A stretch of DNA of 64,000 nt from Polytrichum commune. Lineage: Eukaryota > Streptophyta > Polytrichopsida > Polytrichales > Polytrichaceae. This document shows, in pieces, positions 1 to 11,118 of the stretch. The notes under the pieces are model-generated. The model was given only the letters and a program-made list of their open reading frames with translations, did not search any database and had not been told where the DNA came from. Position 1 is the first letter of the stretch, and the number at the start of each line of letters is the position of its first letter. The stretch spans positions 9,612,501 through 9,676,500 of the forward strand of contig OX485805.1 of assembly GCA_950295325.1 (NCBI GenBank), written 5' to 3'. The position numbers and the translations under genes are program-made.

Positions 1-13
1 CTTAGGGTTCGAT

Positions 14-362
14 CTCGGGGGGGGGGGGGTAGTCATTGGTTGGAGTAGCAATATACGTGCGAACAAATGATAGGGTATTTTAAAAACATGGGGGCAAAAA
101 ATTATAAATGGACCTAAGAGTAATATAGGGTATCAAAAATGGCACTGGACATCTTTAAAGTATTATAGGGTATGGAATAATAAGTATTTTGGAATTATAA
201 GTAATGCAAGCCATTTTTCTATTAACCCAAAGTAGAAATTTACATAATGAGAGCATGTGAAAAAAAGAAGAGAATTGAAAGTAATACCCTCCTATAAAGT
301 AGTGGTTGTTCGCACCTATATCCTTAACTTTTTTAACACATTGCCCCCCCCCCCCCCCCGAG
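14..362 (+). mobile_element. hAT-like MITE with G-homopolymer ends, copy A
   Basis: A 349-bp element begins CTC followed by 13 G and ends in a long C run followed by GAG. It is flanked by an exact 8-bp duplication GGTTCGAT at 6-13 and 363-370, the length typical of hAT elements. The two ends are imperfect inverted repeats: after the G run both contain a block ending in GTGCGAACAA. The interior is AT-rich, without an ORF, and repeats words such as ATAGGGTAT. A second copy lies inverted at 19584-19924. Assignment to hAT rests on the duplication length; the termini are not a standard hAT sequence. Confidence 0.8.
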
Positions 363-370
363 GGTTCGAT

Positions 371-1100
371 ACACTCTCTTAATGGACTTCATCTTTGGGA
401 TGAAGATTGGATCCAAGTTTGACGATTGGTCCTCAAACCAGGAGGAATATCCACATGAATAGTAACTGCTCATATTTTGTGAGAAAACGATGCCACGTGA
501 ACGCGACTGCAATTTTTCCGTACCTTGGACCCAAACCCTGGTGGAAGCTCTTTGGGTCTGAAAATTTGTCTCTTGACCAATAAGATCACCTGATTTTTGA
601 AGTTCCGTTGGTCTTGGATGCCAGTGTACACCTATCCTTGAGGAACAAATAGGATTAAAATTAGCCACAAGCTTGGAGGGGGAAAAGTTTTAGTCCACAT
701 GGATTAGAGGTACGGTTGTATACAACAATTCCCACAGCCCTATCGCATGAACTACACTTTGATTGGCCAACTCATATTTCAAGTCCTCCACCGAAGTAGA
801 GGAATAAAGTTGTTTTCTCTCTCCCTCTCTTTCGAGAAGAGAAGCAAAGTGTAAGTGGCATCCAAGTTCGGTTAACCAATGAATGGAAATTTTACATGCA
901 TTGGTACTCGGATATAGAAAGTCTTGCAAATAAGTAGACAAGCATCATGTTGCTTGTACTATTTATGAAGTTAGTTGGACCCTCTCGGATCAGTTAGCAT
1001 ATAGGATCCCATATTCGGATAGTGAATTATGAATTATTGTGGTCAATACCCACCACATTATGCTGTTTCTTTTTGAAGATATGAGAGCATTCACACTACG
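371..1100. other. intergenic, no gene seen
   Basis: AT-rich sequence without a convincing coding region. Short ORFs on the minus strand here have no recognisable motif and overlap simple repeats. I see no repeat shared with the rest of the window. Confidence 0.5.
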
Positions 1101-1103
1101 TAA

Positions 1104-1603
1104 GGGCCACTTCACACATGAGACTGAGAGCCTGTGACCATTTCACTTCAAGCACTCTCATTGGTGGAAAAGGTGGAGCCGGCCCAAGTTCGCTTCACAC
1201 TACGCTTGAGGGACCATGTGGAGTATGTGAATGCAAGATGGATGTAAATTCTACGTGGATTTCTAGATTGCATCGAATGGATCATGTGTCATGGTCACTT
1301 GGACTATTTTCAAAAACCATCACTTGGAGGTAGGCCTAACACAAAACCAGAAGACCCTGGCACTCCGAACGCTCACAACCGTTGATTTATTCTATTTTAT
1401 CATGTGTGAGGATTCGCATGAATAGAAATTCATTGAAATAACATTTGGTTGAGGGCCCGGTCACATATGACTTCACACTACACTTGAGGACTTGTGACCA
1501 CACTGCATGATTTTGGAGGTGTCTTGGAACGGCCTTTGGACACTTTATTTTGGGCTCTCACAATTTCATGGTCACGGCTCTTGGCTTGTGTGTGAAGTGG
1601 CCC
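1104..1603 (+). mobile_element. Tourist/Harbinger-like MITE, copy 1
   Basis: A 500-bp element begins GGGCCACTTCACACATGAG and ends with the inverted form. It is flanked by a 3-bp duplication TAA at 1101-1103 and 1604-1606. TAA/TTA duplications plus GGGCC termini are characteristic of PIF/Harbinger-derived Tourist MITEs. It has no coding capacity; the 71-aa ORF inside is fortuitous. Four more full copies occur in this window, two-fifths of them in this orientation. Confidence 0.88.
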
Positions 1604-1606
1604 TAA

Positions 1607-4600
1607 GCCTCGTGCCTTTGTTATTGGGACCGAGAATCAAAGGGATTTCAATTCCAACATGAAAGGCAAGTCGGGACAATCTTGGTACATTTTCAACTTG
1701 AATCTAAGAGTCAATAGCATATTATTATGCATCTTCTTGGTTGTGTTCCGTGGGCCCATGTACTACATGAGCATAATTCTTTGTTAATTTCAAAATTCCC
1801 GTTTACGGGAAGTAATTGGGTTGTGGGAATTGTGAATTATTTTACAAGCAATTATAAATTATCAAAGTTAATTGATTGCAACCTCTTTCTTTGGAAACAT
1901 ATTGTCATGTAGTTGCTTGGTATTGCTATGGGGAGTGCTAATGCAATTTATAGATAGAAAACGGAGTAGTTGGGTGGGGCAATAGCTAGGTTAGGTGTAT
2001 ACTCATTTGTGCCTGTCCTAGACAATGCCCTAGATAAAAGGAGAACGTGCACTAGAAGAAAACTTGATTGGAACAATCATCCTTTGTGCCTTGTACATTG
2101 CAATTGATGGCATGGAATGCCTAAACAAATTATTGTGGTTGTTAACTAGAGGTTATTGGTTGCCAATTGTTCAAAAATACAACCAAAAACATGTAGTTGA
2201 TTTATTTGTGTGTTTTCTTCCTATCAATTGCAATGGACAAGTCAAAAAGGATGGTTGAAATGGACAAGTTTCCTCCTAGTGATGGAGTGGGGGTTGAGTA
2301 ATGTTGTGACTTGTTCTCAATGATCACTAAGAAGCACGCTTCAACATGAAACTATATACATTTATATCTAGCATACCAACAATGAGAGAACTTCAAGATT
2401 CACATGGAGACAACTCTTTTGTTTTTGAGGGGGAGGGGGATGAGGTGGGGGTCACTCCATTGCAAAATCCACACAACTTCGGTTGAAAGGGTGTTTTAAG
2501 AGGACTATATATTAATGGGCATATGCACGTGATATTCTTCATTGATGAAGATGTTTAAAACATAATTAATATATTCCCAACTCATTTTGAAACATTAAAT
2601 GAGACCTTATCTTAATCATATTTCTTTTTTTAGTATAAAGATGGTTAACCCTCTTGTGTCATCTTCACCATATGAGCATTTGATGAAAATGCATCACTTG
2701 AAACATCGACAATGCATGTGCCCAAGACTCCTCAAACCTCACTTTGGAGGATATGTAAGGAGAAATGTGATCACTTAACTCACCACTACCAACATATAAA
2801 TCTTAGTCAATGACCTTGCATCGGCGAGGGAAATACGCAAGTCTACCATTGTGATACATTTGTGGGTATCCAAGTGTCGTAGGACAATTTCTCAATGACT
2901 TGGATCAATTGCCCAAAACTAGTATGCTTGTAGTGCACATGAGGCCCATGCTTCACACCTTTGTTTTTTGTTTTTTGTTTTTTTTTAAAATAAAATGTTG
3001 GAGGGCTCAAATTGTTGTGGGTTCTCTAAGTATCCTCCAACAAGTTGTTGTGTGTGGAGCAATGTACGGGGAATATCAAAGTTCAGTTACGAGCTAGCCG
3101 ACTTTTCTTGGAGATTTTAGATTGAGTTTGCAATGATTTGGATGAGGTACCGATGTAAAATTGTCGAGGTTAGAAATCCACTGGTTCAAGGGAGAATAGA
3201 CCGGCAATATGGCCGGTTGAGGAATCATAGTTTGGGATATTAACCAAGTCAACTTTTTATTTTATTTTAGGCAAGTAGCCGAAGGGACTCGTGACCGGGC
3301 GGGAATGTTACCAGGGTAGTACTAGATTCATGACTCATAAGGTCAGAAACCATGGAGGCTAATTTATGGTTGGTTCTGTTGTCACTAGGCCAGGGACCCT
3401 CTCTCACAAGTACAAGAAGAGTTTGAGCCCCTTGGGCAAAGTACCTCACTCCTTCATTAGGGTTTTTCTCTCTACCCCATTCTTGCTCTAAGCTTCTGCT
3501 TTTGCTCCTGTGTTTTTAATTGGTGTTTTCAAGCTCCGTGTTTGGCTTCTAATCTTGCACCGCTTGTCAATCTCGTTCAAGGGTGCGTTGAATTAGGTGC
3601 TAAAATGTTGGTTGTCTTAATCTTTCCTTCTAGATTTGCAATTGTGGGTAGCAGTAGTTATGGTGATTGTGGCCATGTTTGGATAATCAATCAAGCAAGT
3701 CAAGGTTATGTTCGCGGATGCATGGAGATTTGAGGTGCATTTATGATGTATTTTCATGTTGGTGGGTTGATTGTAAGTTGTGGGTGCTTCTGATGGTTTG
3801 GGGGATCAAATTTGGGTGTTGGTTGTGAGTGATTCAAGGCCTAGTGGGTTTGATTTGCATTGGTGAACTTCAGGTCATTAAAGTGCCATTAGATTCGATT
3901 ATGAAGGCAAATCCATTACATGCCAAATGTTGTTGTTCATGGATGCATGGAGGTTTGAGGAACATTTGTATTGGAAAAATGAAACTAAGTATTGGTCCTA
4001 TATGCTAACCTTTCACGTGATATGTCTTCTGCAAGTGACATTTCTTGTTCAATAACTTCAGTTATGTTTCCCAATTATGATGATGTCGATTCTTTTAAAG
4101 GTTGCATGTAGATTATTTCTAAGGATGCATGTATTGTTGTACTAACCAAGCTTTAAAATAATTGTTTCCACCCTCTTTGGATCCATACAATTTTCAAAGA
4201 CTACATCCTTGGCCCCAAGATGGTGGGGGCTTGGCAAGGTTCAACTCCTTCTAGGGATACTTGGGATTTCTTTCAACACAAATTCACCCCCTTAAAAGCA
4301 TAACACTAATTTTATTTTATACAATAGCATAAAAACAAAAAAAATCGACTTACAATACATAACTTTGGTAATATACCGAAGTAAACTTTAGAAACTAGGA
4401 AAATTAACAATGGTAAAGGTAAAATTTGGAATTTAACCGAGAAAAAAAGTTGGCTTTTGGTAGCTTCCGAGTGAAAAGGAAAAAATCCGAACCTCTTTAT
4501 GAAAGGTAGGAAATGTACCGATTCTTGTATAGAACTCCCCGGATTGTGTTGTGGAGAGAGCCCTTCATCTTTAGTAGTCAAACCTTCAATAATGATACAA

Positions 4601-4716
4601 AAGTTCTTATTAAATGTTTGCTTTATTAGCATCGACCACACACATTATGACCTTCATGCATTTTGGATTAGAGTGTTCCATGTGACCGTGAAGCAATTGG
4701 ACCAATAGAGGTGGTC
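1607..4716. other. gene-poor intergenic sequence
   Basis: About 3.1 kb with only short, motif-free ORFs. The sequence near 3450-3530 (AGGGTTTTTCTCTC followed by pyrimidine-rich DNA) resembles a plant 5' leader, but no extended reading frame follows it. Nothing else is recognised. Confidence 0.4.
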
Positions 4717-5054
4717 TAAGGTACTAAAGGCCTTAAAGCGCCACCTTCTTTTTGGTGACACCTATTTTTAATCCTTAAGCCGTCAACAAGTGAGTGCAAC
4801 AAAGCCATCAAGTAAGTCATTGCTAAAATCGAGTAATCATATGTGTCCACTTCGGCCATTCATAATAGTGGTGTAAGAAGGATGCAAGGACACTTTTAGA
4901 AGAGCACCAACTTTGGTCAATCACAATGGCTAATACGGGACCTATCCACTCCACGAGGTGGTGTAAGAAGTGCTCATAAAAAGGGCGACAACACTTTCAT
5001 TTAATAGAAGATACTCACCCGCAATAAGGCTGATTTTGTGGTGATTCTCACTTA
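4717..5054 (+). repeat. dispersed repeat, truncated partner of the 43.5 kb TIR element
   Basis: This 338-bp stretch aligns in the same orientation, with scattered differences, to 43496-43850. Both begin AAGGTACT and continue with the GGCCTTAAAGCGCCACCTTC block, and both end in GTGATTCTCACTT. The second copy has a right terminal inverted repeat that is missing here, so this copy appears 3'-truncated or interrupted by the foldback sequence that follows. Confidence 0.7.
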
Positions 5055-5058
5055 AGGC

Positions 5059-5183
5059 CGGTTTACACCATGAACCATGAAGTCGGACCATTAAAGATGG
5101 CCTTTTTCCATGGTCCGACTTCATGGTCTAATTTCTTTAAAAAACAATTTATAAAGCCTTTGGGCCCCTCACTAGGTGTAAAC
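5059..5183 (+). repeat. nested foldback / hairpin
   Basis: Two perfect 18-bp arms (5074-5091 and 5110-5127; arm ACCATGAAGTCGGACCAT) are separated by an 18-nt loop. An outer pair, GGTTTACACC at 5059-5068 and its complement at 5174-5183, also matches. A transcript would form a long stem. It may be a short foldback MITE or a hairpin RNA precursor; the sequence alone does not decide. Confidence 0.6.
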
Positions 5184-6712
5184 CAAATGTGGACCAAGAG
5201 GGGTGACCATGCACCAAAAATTAACGTGCTGATTTTTTTATTATATGTCCAAAAAGGAAGTTTAAAAAAAATAAAGTTTGACCATTCTTTTGTCTTTCTC
5301 TTGTGTCTGCATCCTCTCTTTCCTTTTTTTTTTTTTTTTTTGGGTCAAACGACTAAAAGTATTAGCAAAGTATTGTTTAAATCGGAATTATTTTGTGGTG
5401 CCCTCTATTGTTGTGTTGGTACTCAAATACATAATATCAAGATGAGATCTTCAAAACTTATCGTTAAAAGTATTTCTCAAAAGGCAACGATTAAACATGG
5501 TTTTGGACATAGATTTCATGACCTTGAATGTTTTGAAGTTGGATTTTTTTTCTTCATATTCCTTGAATTCCTTCTAAACTTGAGGGCACCATTACAAAAC
5601 TTTCTAGACCATAACGTGATTCTAATGTAATTTTATCATGTTTTAAACTTTTTCAAGACAATCATGTGTTCAAGATATTTACTTGCGCACTACTTGCACC
5701 ATCTTCTAGAATATGTAGACTTTTTTTGAAAAACATTTTGTCAACATAAATTGATTGGCTTTGTAGATCAATGTGCTTTTAAAATGTTTATGAATTTTTC
5801 CTTCACAAAATTCAAAGGTAGTATATCACTTATACTCAAACCTATGCATGGTAGTGGAGTTATGTACTTGACACTGCTTGCGCCATGTCATAGAGACGGA
5901 ATTGATGCATTCACATGTTGAAAATGATTCACATAAAGATGTGGAGTTGGAAAGTGAGCTTCGACATGCCCTGATGTTTTAATTGACAAAAATGTTGAAA
6001 TACCCTCTCAATCTAATGTAAAGACCATTATGACTTTTAGTTATATGGAGGTAAGATATACAAAGTGTCAACTTGGCCTAAACTCCTTACCGTCCACTGG
6101 TAGATCACTTAGTGCATTTTAAAAACAACGTGCGGCATAATAAAGAGAGGATTAAAATCATTTGAAATAAGAATATAAAGGAATTCCAAATAATGAAGGG
6201 GCCATTAAATGTAGACAATCCCATTATAAGTAAGTTAGATGGACATAAAACGTGGGCCATTATTTTTTTGTAAAATTAATATAGGGGCTGAAGATAAGGA
6301 TCCTAGAAGGTATGTTTAGTATATTTGCTATGGTCTCCTATGTGTTTTCTCCATAACTTTGTTTGCAATGGTATTACTGTTTGCACCCTTCTTTGTTTCC
6401 ATGCTTTCCCTCAACACTCGTCAATTTCGTTAGGAAGTAAATTAGTTTTTTTTACGTAAAAGGAATATAGAATACAAAAAATTGCAATGACTTGGACAAT
6501 ATAAGTAATGGAAGGGTGCAAACAAATGGGCCATTTTTGAAATTTAAGTAATTATAGGGAGGCTTTAATTCAGCCCTTGAAGGTAAATAGCCCCAAAACA
6601 AACAAAAAAACCCCAGCCGCACGTGGTGCACAAAAATGCCTTAGAGTGATCTACCCGTGTTACCATCACAACCAGGATACTATGTTAATTCTTGGTTTAT
6701 TATTATTCAAAA
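5184..6712. other. intergenic, no gene recognised
   Basis: AT-rich sequence with a poly-T run at about 5322-5340. The 186-aa open frame ending at 5630 is rich in Phe, Lys and Leu, has no motif and overlaps the hairpin and poly-T tract, so I treat it as fortuitous. Confidence 0.5.
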
Positions 6713-6713
6713 G

Positions 6714-6744
<31 letters not shown>
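6713..6744 (+). repeat. (TA)n microsatellite
   Basis: An alternating TA tract interrupted once by G. Confidence 0.9.
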
Positions 6745-6982
6745 GACTATATACGAATGTAAAATCTTACATGTACATACTATCACTTGTATATTTATTA
6801 TTGAAATTGCCTCCCCCCCCCCCCAAAAAAAACAAAAAAACTTGTATATAGGGGGTTTTTAGAGTATGTTGCGAACACACTTCGTTCTTGGTTTTTAATG
6901 AAAGATGCAACCCCTAGGGAGGTGGGTGTCTAGCCGTGCCCAATGAACAAGGTAGAACCGATTGCTACATAGTGTTGTCTAA

Positions 6983-7165
6983 TTAGTGTGGGTTACTATT
7001 TGGAGTCAAATGTTGCTATTTATTGAGAGTATCATTCATTACCAACTAATTTATATCATATTATTTTGTGTGAATACAAACTACTTATGTTATTTGGGTA
7101 AAAAAAATGATACTCTCATTAAAAAGCTAAAGCGACACGTAACTGCAAATGGTAACCCGCACTAA
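6983..7165 (+). mobile_element. palindromic MITE, 183 bp
   Basis: The left end TTAGTGTGGGTTACTATTTG and the inverted right end match at about 22 of 26 positions. The interior is AT-rich and non-coding. The same family, interrupted by another insertion, occurs at 10639-11118, and terminal fragments are visible near 43143 and 48835. Confidence 0.75.
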
Positions 7166-7289
7166 ACAGACAAAACATGGTAGTTACAGATGAGCCAGTT
7201 GACTTTCAAAAATAATTGGTTGAAGCTCAAGACTTCAAGAAAACTACCATTCATTTTTTAGAGGAATGTAGAGAATACACCTCAACTTA

Positions 7290-7793
7290 GGGCCACTTCA
7301 CACACGAGACTGAGAGCCCGTGACCATTGCACTCCAAACACTCTCATTGGTGGAAAAGGCAGAGCCGGTCCAAGTTCACTTCACACTACGCTTGAGGGAC
7401 CAATGGAGGATGTGAATGCAAGATGGATGTAAAGTCCACATGGATTCCTACATGTCACCCAATGGATCATGTTTCACAGTCGCTCGGACTATCTTCAAAA
7501 ATCGCCTCTTGGGGGTAGGCCTAACACAGAACCAGGAGACCATGGCACTCCGAACGCTCACAACCGTCGGTTTATTCTATTTTATCATGTGTGAGGACCC
7601 GCATGAATAGAAAGTCATTGAAACAACATTTGGTTGAAGACCTAGTCACATACAACTTCACACCACACTTGAGAGGATCCGTGACCACACTACACGATTG
7701 TGGAGGTGTGTTGGGACGGCCTTTGGACACTTTCTTTTGGGCTCTCACAATTACGTGGTCACGGCTCTTGGCTCGTGTGTGAAGTAGTGGCCC
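7290..7793 (+). mobile_element. Tourist/Harbinger-like MITE, copy 2
   Basis: A 504-bp copy with GGGCCACTTCACACACGAG at the left end and its inverted form at the right. TTA is duplicated at 7287-7289 and 7794-7796. Same orientation as copy 1. The ORF reading out of its right part (7700-8098) is fortuitous. Confidence 0.88.
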
Positions 7794-8483
7794 TTAGAGA
7801 AAGAAAACCAAAAGATGTCAAACATGTAACCTGTCACACTTGGAAACAATTACTAGGTCTTGACGAATTAAGTCCACAAGTCTCTCCCCTTCCGGTGGTG
7901 CACCCCGTGAAGCAATCGGCCTTGTGTATCTCCCGAGTCTCGACAATCGCACCGGCATATCTAGTATCTATCATTGCAGCAATATTTGGTCACGAGAAAA
8001 AAAAAGTTAAAAAAAAAGAGTATTCAACATCAACGCCACATGGCCACCGTCGATTGGAGACCCAAAAGGTTGTAAGCTTAGCTTTCCTATATATGTAAGG
8101 TTCCAGTTGTTATATAGTTCATGGACAAAAGAAGGTCCCTCAAAACATGACACGTGTGACGTGCCAGTGGTTGGAAACAGTCCAACAATGAATGTGAGTC
8201 CTAGAAAACGTGCCTTGGCAAATCAAATATACTAATATCCTGTCATGCTGGAGCCCGATGTAGAACCCTATGTATGTGTATGTGTATATGTATATATTAT
8301 ATGCTCCAAGAAGAGTCCACGTGACTACCTAGTCACATGCTTCACCCCCCACCCCCCAAATCCGATTCCTCCGCTTTCACACCATGTTAGATGGTCTCTA
8401 GATATGGAAAGATGAGTTATTTTACAGCAAACAAAGCAAGAGCGGCTCCCAAAGAAAGAGCATGATGGAAATGTGCTTTATTT

Positions 8484-8680
8484 TGGTCCGAGATGACCCT
8501 AAGCTACTAGATGATGGTGGAGAGATACCCAAATCTCAAGGAAAAGGTTGGCGGTTCGATTCCCAGCTGTGAAATCTCCTCTCTATTTGGCGGAAAACTT
8601 GCTAGGTGGTCAGCTGCCTCCTGTGCTTTGGCGTTGGCCTGTCGGTCTTCTGTATCAAGAAAGAGAGAAAGAAAGAAAGA
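8484..8680 (+). mobile_element. tRNA-derived SINE, copy 1
   Basis: A ~197-bp unit has a pol III A-box-like TGGTGGAGAGA and a B-box-like GGTTCGATTCC about 35 bp later, followed by an unrelated body and a (GAAA)n tail. The same unit with an exact B box lies inverted at 32561-32764. The flanks AAATGTGCTTTATTTT and AAATGCATTTTTTT look like an imperfect target duplication. It is non-coding and would depend on LINE machinery. Confidence 0.78.
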
Positions 8681-8999
8681 AATGCATTTTTTTTTTCTAA
8701 ACCGATGAACGGGGAGAAACGGCCGCTAGTAACAGATGGAGCGGTTGAGGCTCAAGGCTTCTAGAAATTTACCCATCGTTTTAGAGGAATCTATGGAATA
8801 TATCTCAAATTGGTAGCGAAAATCCGCTGAAACATCGCAATGTTAGGTACCGGTTGGACTTGGAAGCACAAGGATCTTGACCGATTATGCCCAAAATTCC
8901 TCCCGGACACTATTGGAAAATAAAGCAGATGAATCCAAGGGTTTAGTTCCAAAATTTGAGTTTATGAGAATTAACACATAGTCATCCAATTTTTCTTAA

Positions 9000-9205
9000 T
9001 GCTTGAAGTATCATCCACAAAGAGTGGTGTCGGGCTATCGAAAAACCAACTTTTCAAGCTTGTCCTACTAGGATGGGTGGACCAAGCTAGCCTTGCATAG
9101 GCCAATCCGGGATTTAGGACAATGGGTCCCCATGTGCGTATCATGTTTTAGATCCTAAGATTTTCTCTCACAAGTCTGAGAGGTAGAAAGAGGTGGTCCC
9201 AAAAG
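9000..9205 (+). repeat. dispersed repeat shared with 33335-33505
   Basis: Blocks such as GTGTCGGGCTAT, the ACAATGGGTCCC region and a GAGGTAGAAAGAGGTGGTCC-like end reappear in inverted order and orientation at 33335-33505. No coding capacity or clear termini were seen. Confidence 0.5.
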
Positions 9206-10261
9206 TTTCCCCAAACTTCCAAATTAAGCTTTTGATATACGACAAACTCGTAACATTATTCAGTTGCATCAGACTTTGTATGTAGATGTCGTGCACATGT
9301 ACCATAAACACTTGGATTTCTGATGTGTTTTTGTGTTAGTTTGCACAAAACTTTGAATACACTGTAACTTTATTTGATCACCATGTAGACATAATATATT
9401 TCACCCTATAATAAAGAAAAAATAACGCCCGTAGCTAGGTACTTGCGTGACTATGAGCCCGTTGGCCTAATGTTGATCTCGGATGTTTGTGATGCAACAT
9501 GAGGTGTTATGTCTCTTGTGAGGTGGACTCGTTTGGTGTACAAAATGTTCTAGTTCATTAAGGTGGCACCTTGTAGTAAACTATATTGTCCATTGCATTA
9601 TGTGTTTGAGCACATGTGAAGTCAATGAGAATTCTCTTCTTTAGATGTTGCATGTATTCTTGCGCATATTCCTATTTCATTCAATCAATCACACATGTGC
9701 AATGCAACCCCACATCTTTAATAGCCTTGAAGATTTTGTGTATCATAATGCACATGTTCCAATTCAAATTAGAGTTCAATATGCGTCAAGTCACCTAATC
9801 ACTTTCATGAACCATGTGAACAACGTTATGGAAGAGTTTTTATAAAACACGCTTACTCCAATCCATGTGAATTTTAATGTTCTATTTGAAGTCATCACAC
9901 CACAAGACACAAGCACTTATAGATGTTGGGTTATTCTTTTGTTTACGCATGTTTCAAATCCATGTACTTTTTGGGACACCTCGTCACTTATTTCTTATTA
10001 TATTCCGTTTGGAAATATGAGGATGGCCGGATTCTTTGATGTACAAGACCTACATGGCCTGAACTACTATACAATGGAATTCCACATTCTATTGTGAAGA
10101 TATAAATCATCAAAGTTTTCCTATTGTGGGAAAGGTTTTCGAGGTCATTTCGGGGAGGCCAAAGATAGGCATCTTTGGGTTAAATAATCATGATCAGTAA
10201 AACCAATTAGAAGGATGTCATTGGACATTCATGGCTGTCAATGTGATATTCCTTGTGTAAA
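9206..10261. other. intergenic, no gene recognised
   Basis: About 1 kb of AT-rich sequence with short ORFs lacking motifs. Confidence 0.45.
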
Positions 10262-10636
10262 CTACACTAAATATGGTATTTAGTGCCACCAATTCTAGTA
10301 ATTGTCTTGCTCAATACTAATTGTAATTAAACTGCGGTATAGTGTCACCAACACTAAATGTTAACCCAACATTATTTGGCATTCCTTGTAAAGTTTTCTG
10401 GGGGATTGCAGATTTGCAGTGTTGCAATTGCTGTCACTTACCAAGTGATTTTTTATCCAAATTTTAAACATCCATGACAATATTTTATCACAAGTTGCTG
10501 ATAAGAGAAGGTAGGGTTTTGACCAATGGATGAACTCATCCATCATCCGTGACAATATTTGTTGACTTATTTATAAGAAGTGTCATCCAAAAAGTTACCA
10601 TAGTGACATAAAATACCATATGACACTAAATTGTAA
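10262..10636 (+). repeat. palindromic repeat of the TATTTAGTGTCA group
   Basis: A ~375-bp unit has ends reading GGTATTTAGTGCCACC (left) and an inverted ATATGACACTAAAT (right). It aligns in inverted orientation with 39472-39823, and its left part aligns with 54635-54805. It is non-coding and probably a MITE. Confidence 0.6.
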
Positions 10637-10638
10637 CA

Positions 10639-11118
10639 TTAGTGTAGGTTACCATTTGAAGTTACAAGTTGCTATAAACTTTCAACTGACATTATACCAA
10701 CCAAGTTTATATCATATTCTACGTTGTGCATACTAACTACACAAAATATGATATTTAGTGTTAGATACACTAAATACGAACACTACACTAAATATCACTA
10801 ACCCTATGAAAGTAAGTAACATTAAATGTAAACTCAAACACTAAATATCATCTATGGTAATATGTGAAAGTTACATGCATGATTTTATTGTTTAGTAGGA
10901 AAGAGGTGGCAACAAGGAAGACGGCGGCGGCGCATTTATGTCTAACAATAATTATCAAAGAATTGAAAATTAGTGTTGAGCAGAGTAGGGTGGTAAAACA
11001 CTAAGTCTAATCAAACACTAAATATCATATTTTGTGTACTTATGTTATTTAAGTAACAAATGATACTCTTAGTAAAATGTTATAGCAATGCATAACTCCA
11101 AATGGGAACTTGCACTAA
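10639..11118 (+). mobile_element. palindromic MITE interrupted by a second element
   Basis: The left end TTAGTGTAGGTTACCATTTG pairs with the inverted right end near 11118, as in the 183-bp copy at 6983-7165. The copy here is longer because a 297-bp element is inserted at 10741-11037. Confidence 0.7.
10741..11037 (+). mobile_element. nested TIR element, 297 bp
   Basis: Perfect 24-bp terminal inverted repeats (10741-10764 and 11014-11037, beginning ACACAAAATATGATATTTAG) enclose a non-coding interior. The element is flanked by a 3-bp duplication ACT at 10738-10740 and 11038-11040. It lies inside the older palindromic MITE, which sets their order of insertion. A GGCGGCGG run near 10922 stands out in the AT-rich interior. 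Confidence 0.8.

Noticed and set aside
5070-5630. 186-codon ORF on the + strand
   Set aside because: It runs through a hairpin and a poly-T tract, is Phe/Leu/Lys-rich, and has no motif or plausible gene context.
7700-8098. 132-codon ORF on the + strand
   Set aside because: Its first third is inside Tourist MITE copy 2, and the remainder shows no protein motif.
8484-8680. Possible tRNA gene from its A and B boxes
   Set aside because: The sequence does not form a complete tRNA, the same unit is repeated with a tail and target duplication, and it fits a SINE.
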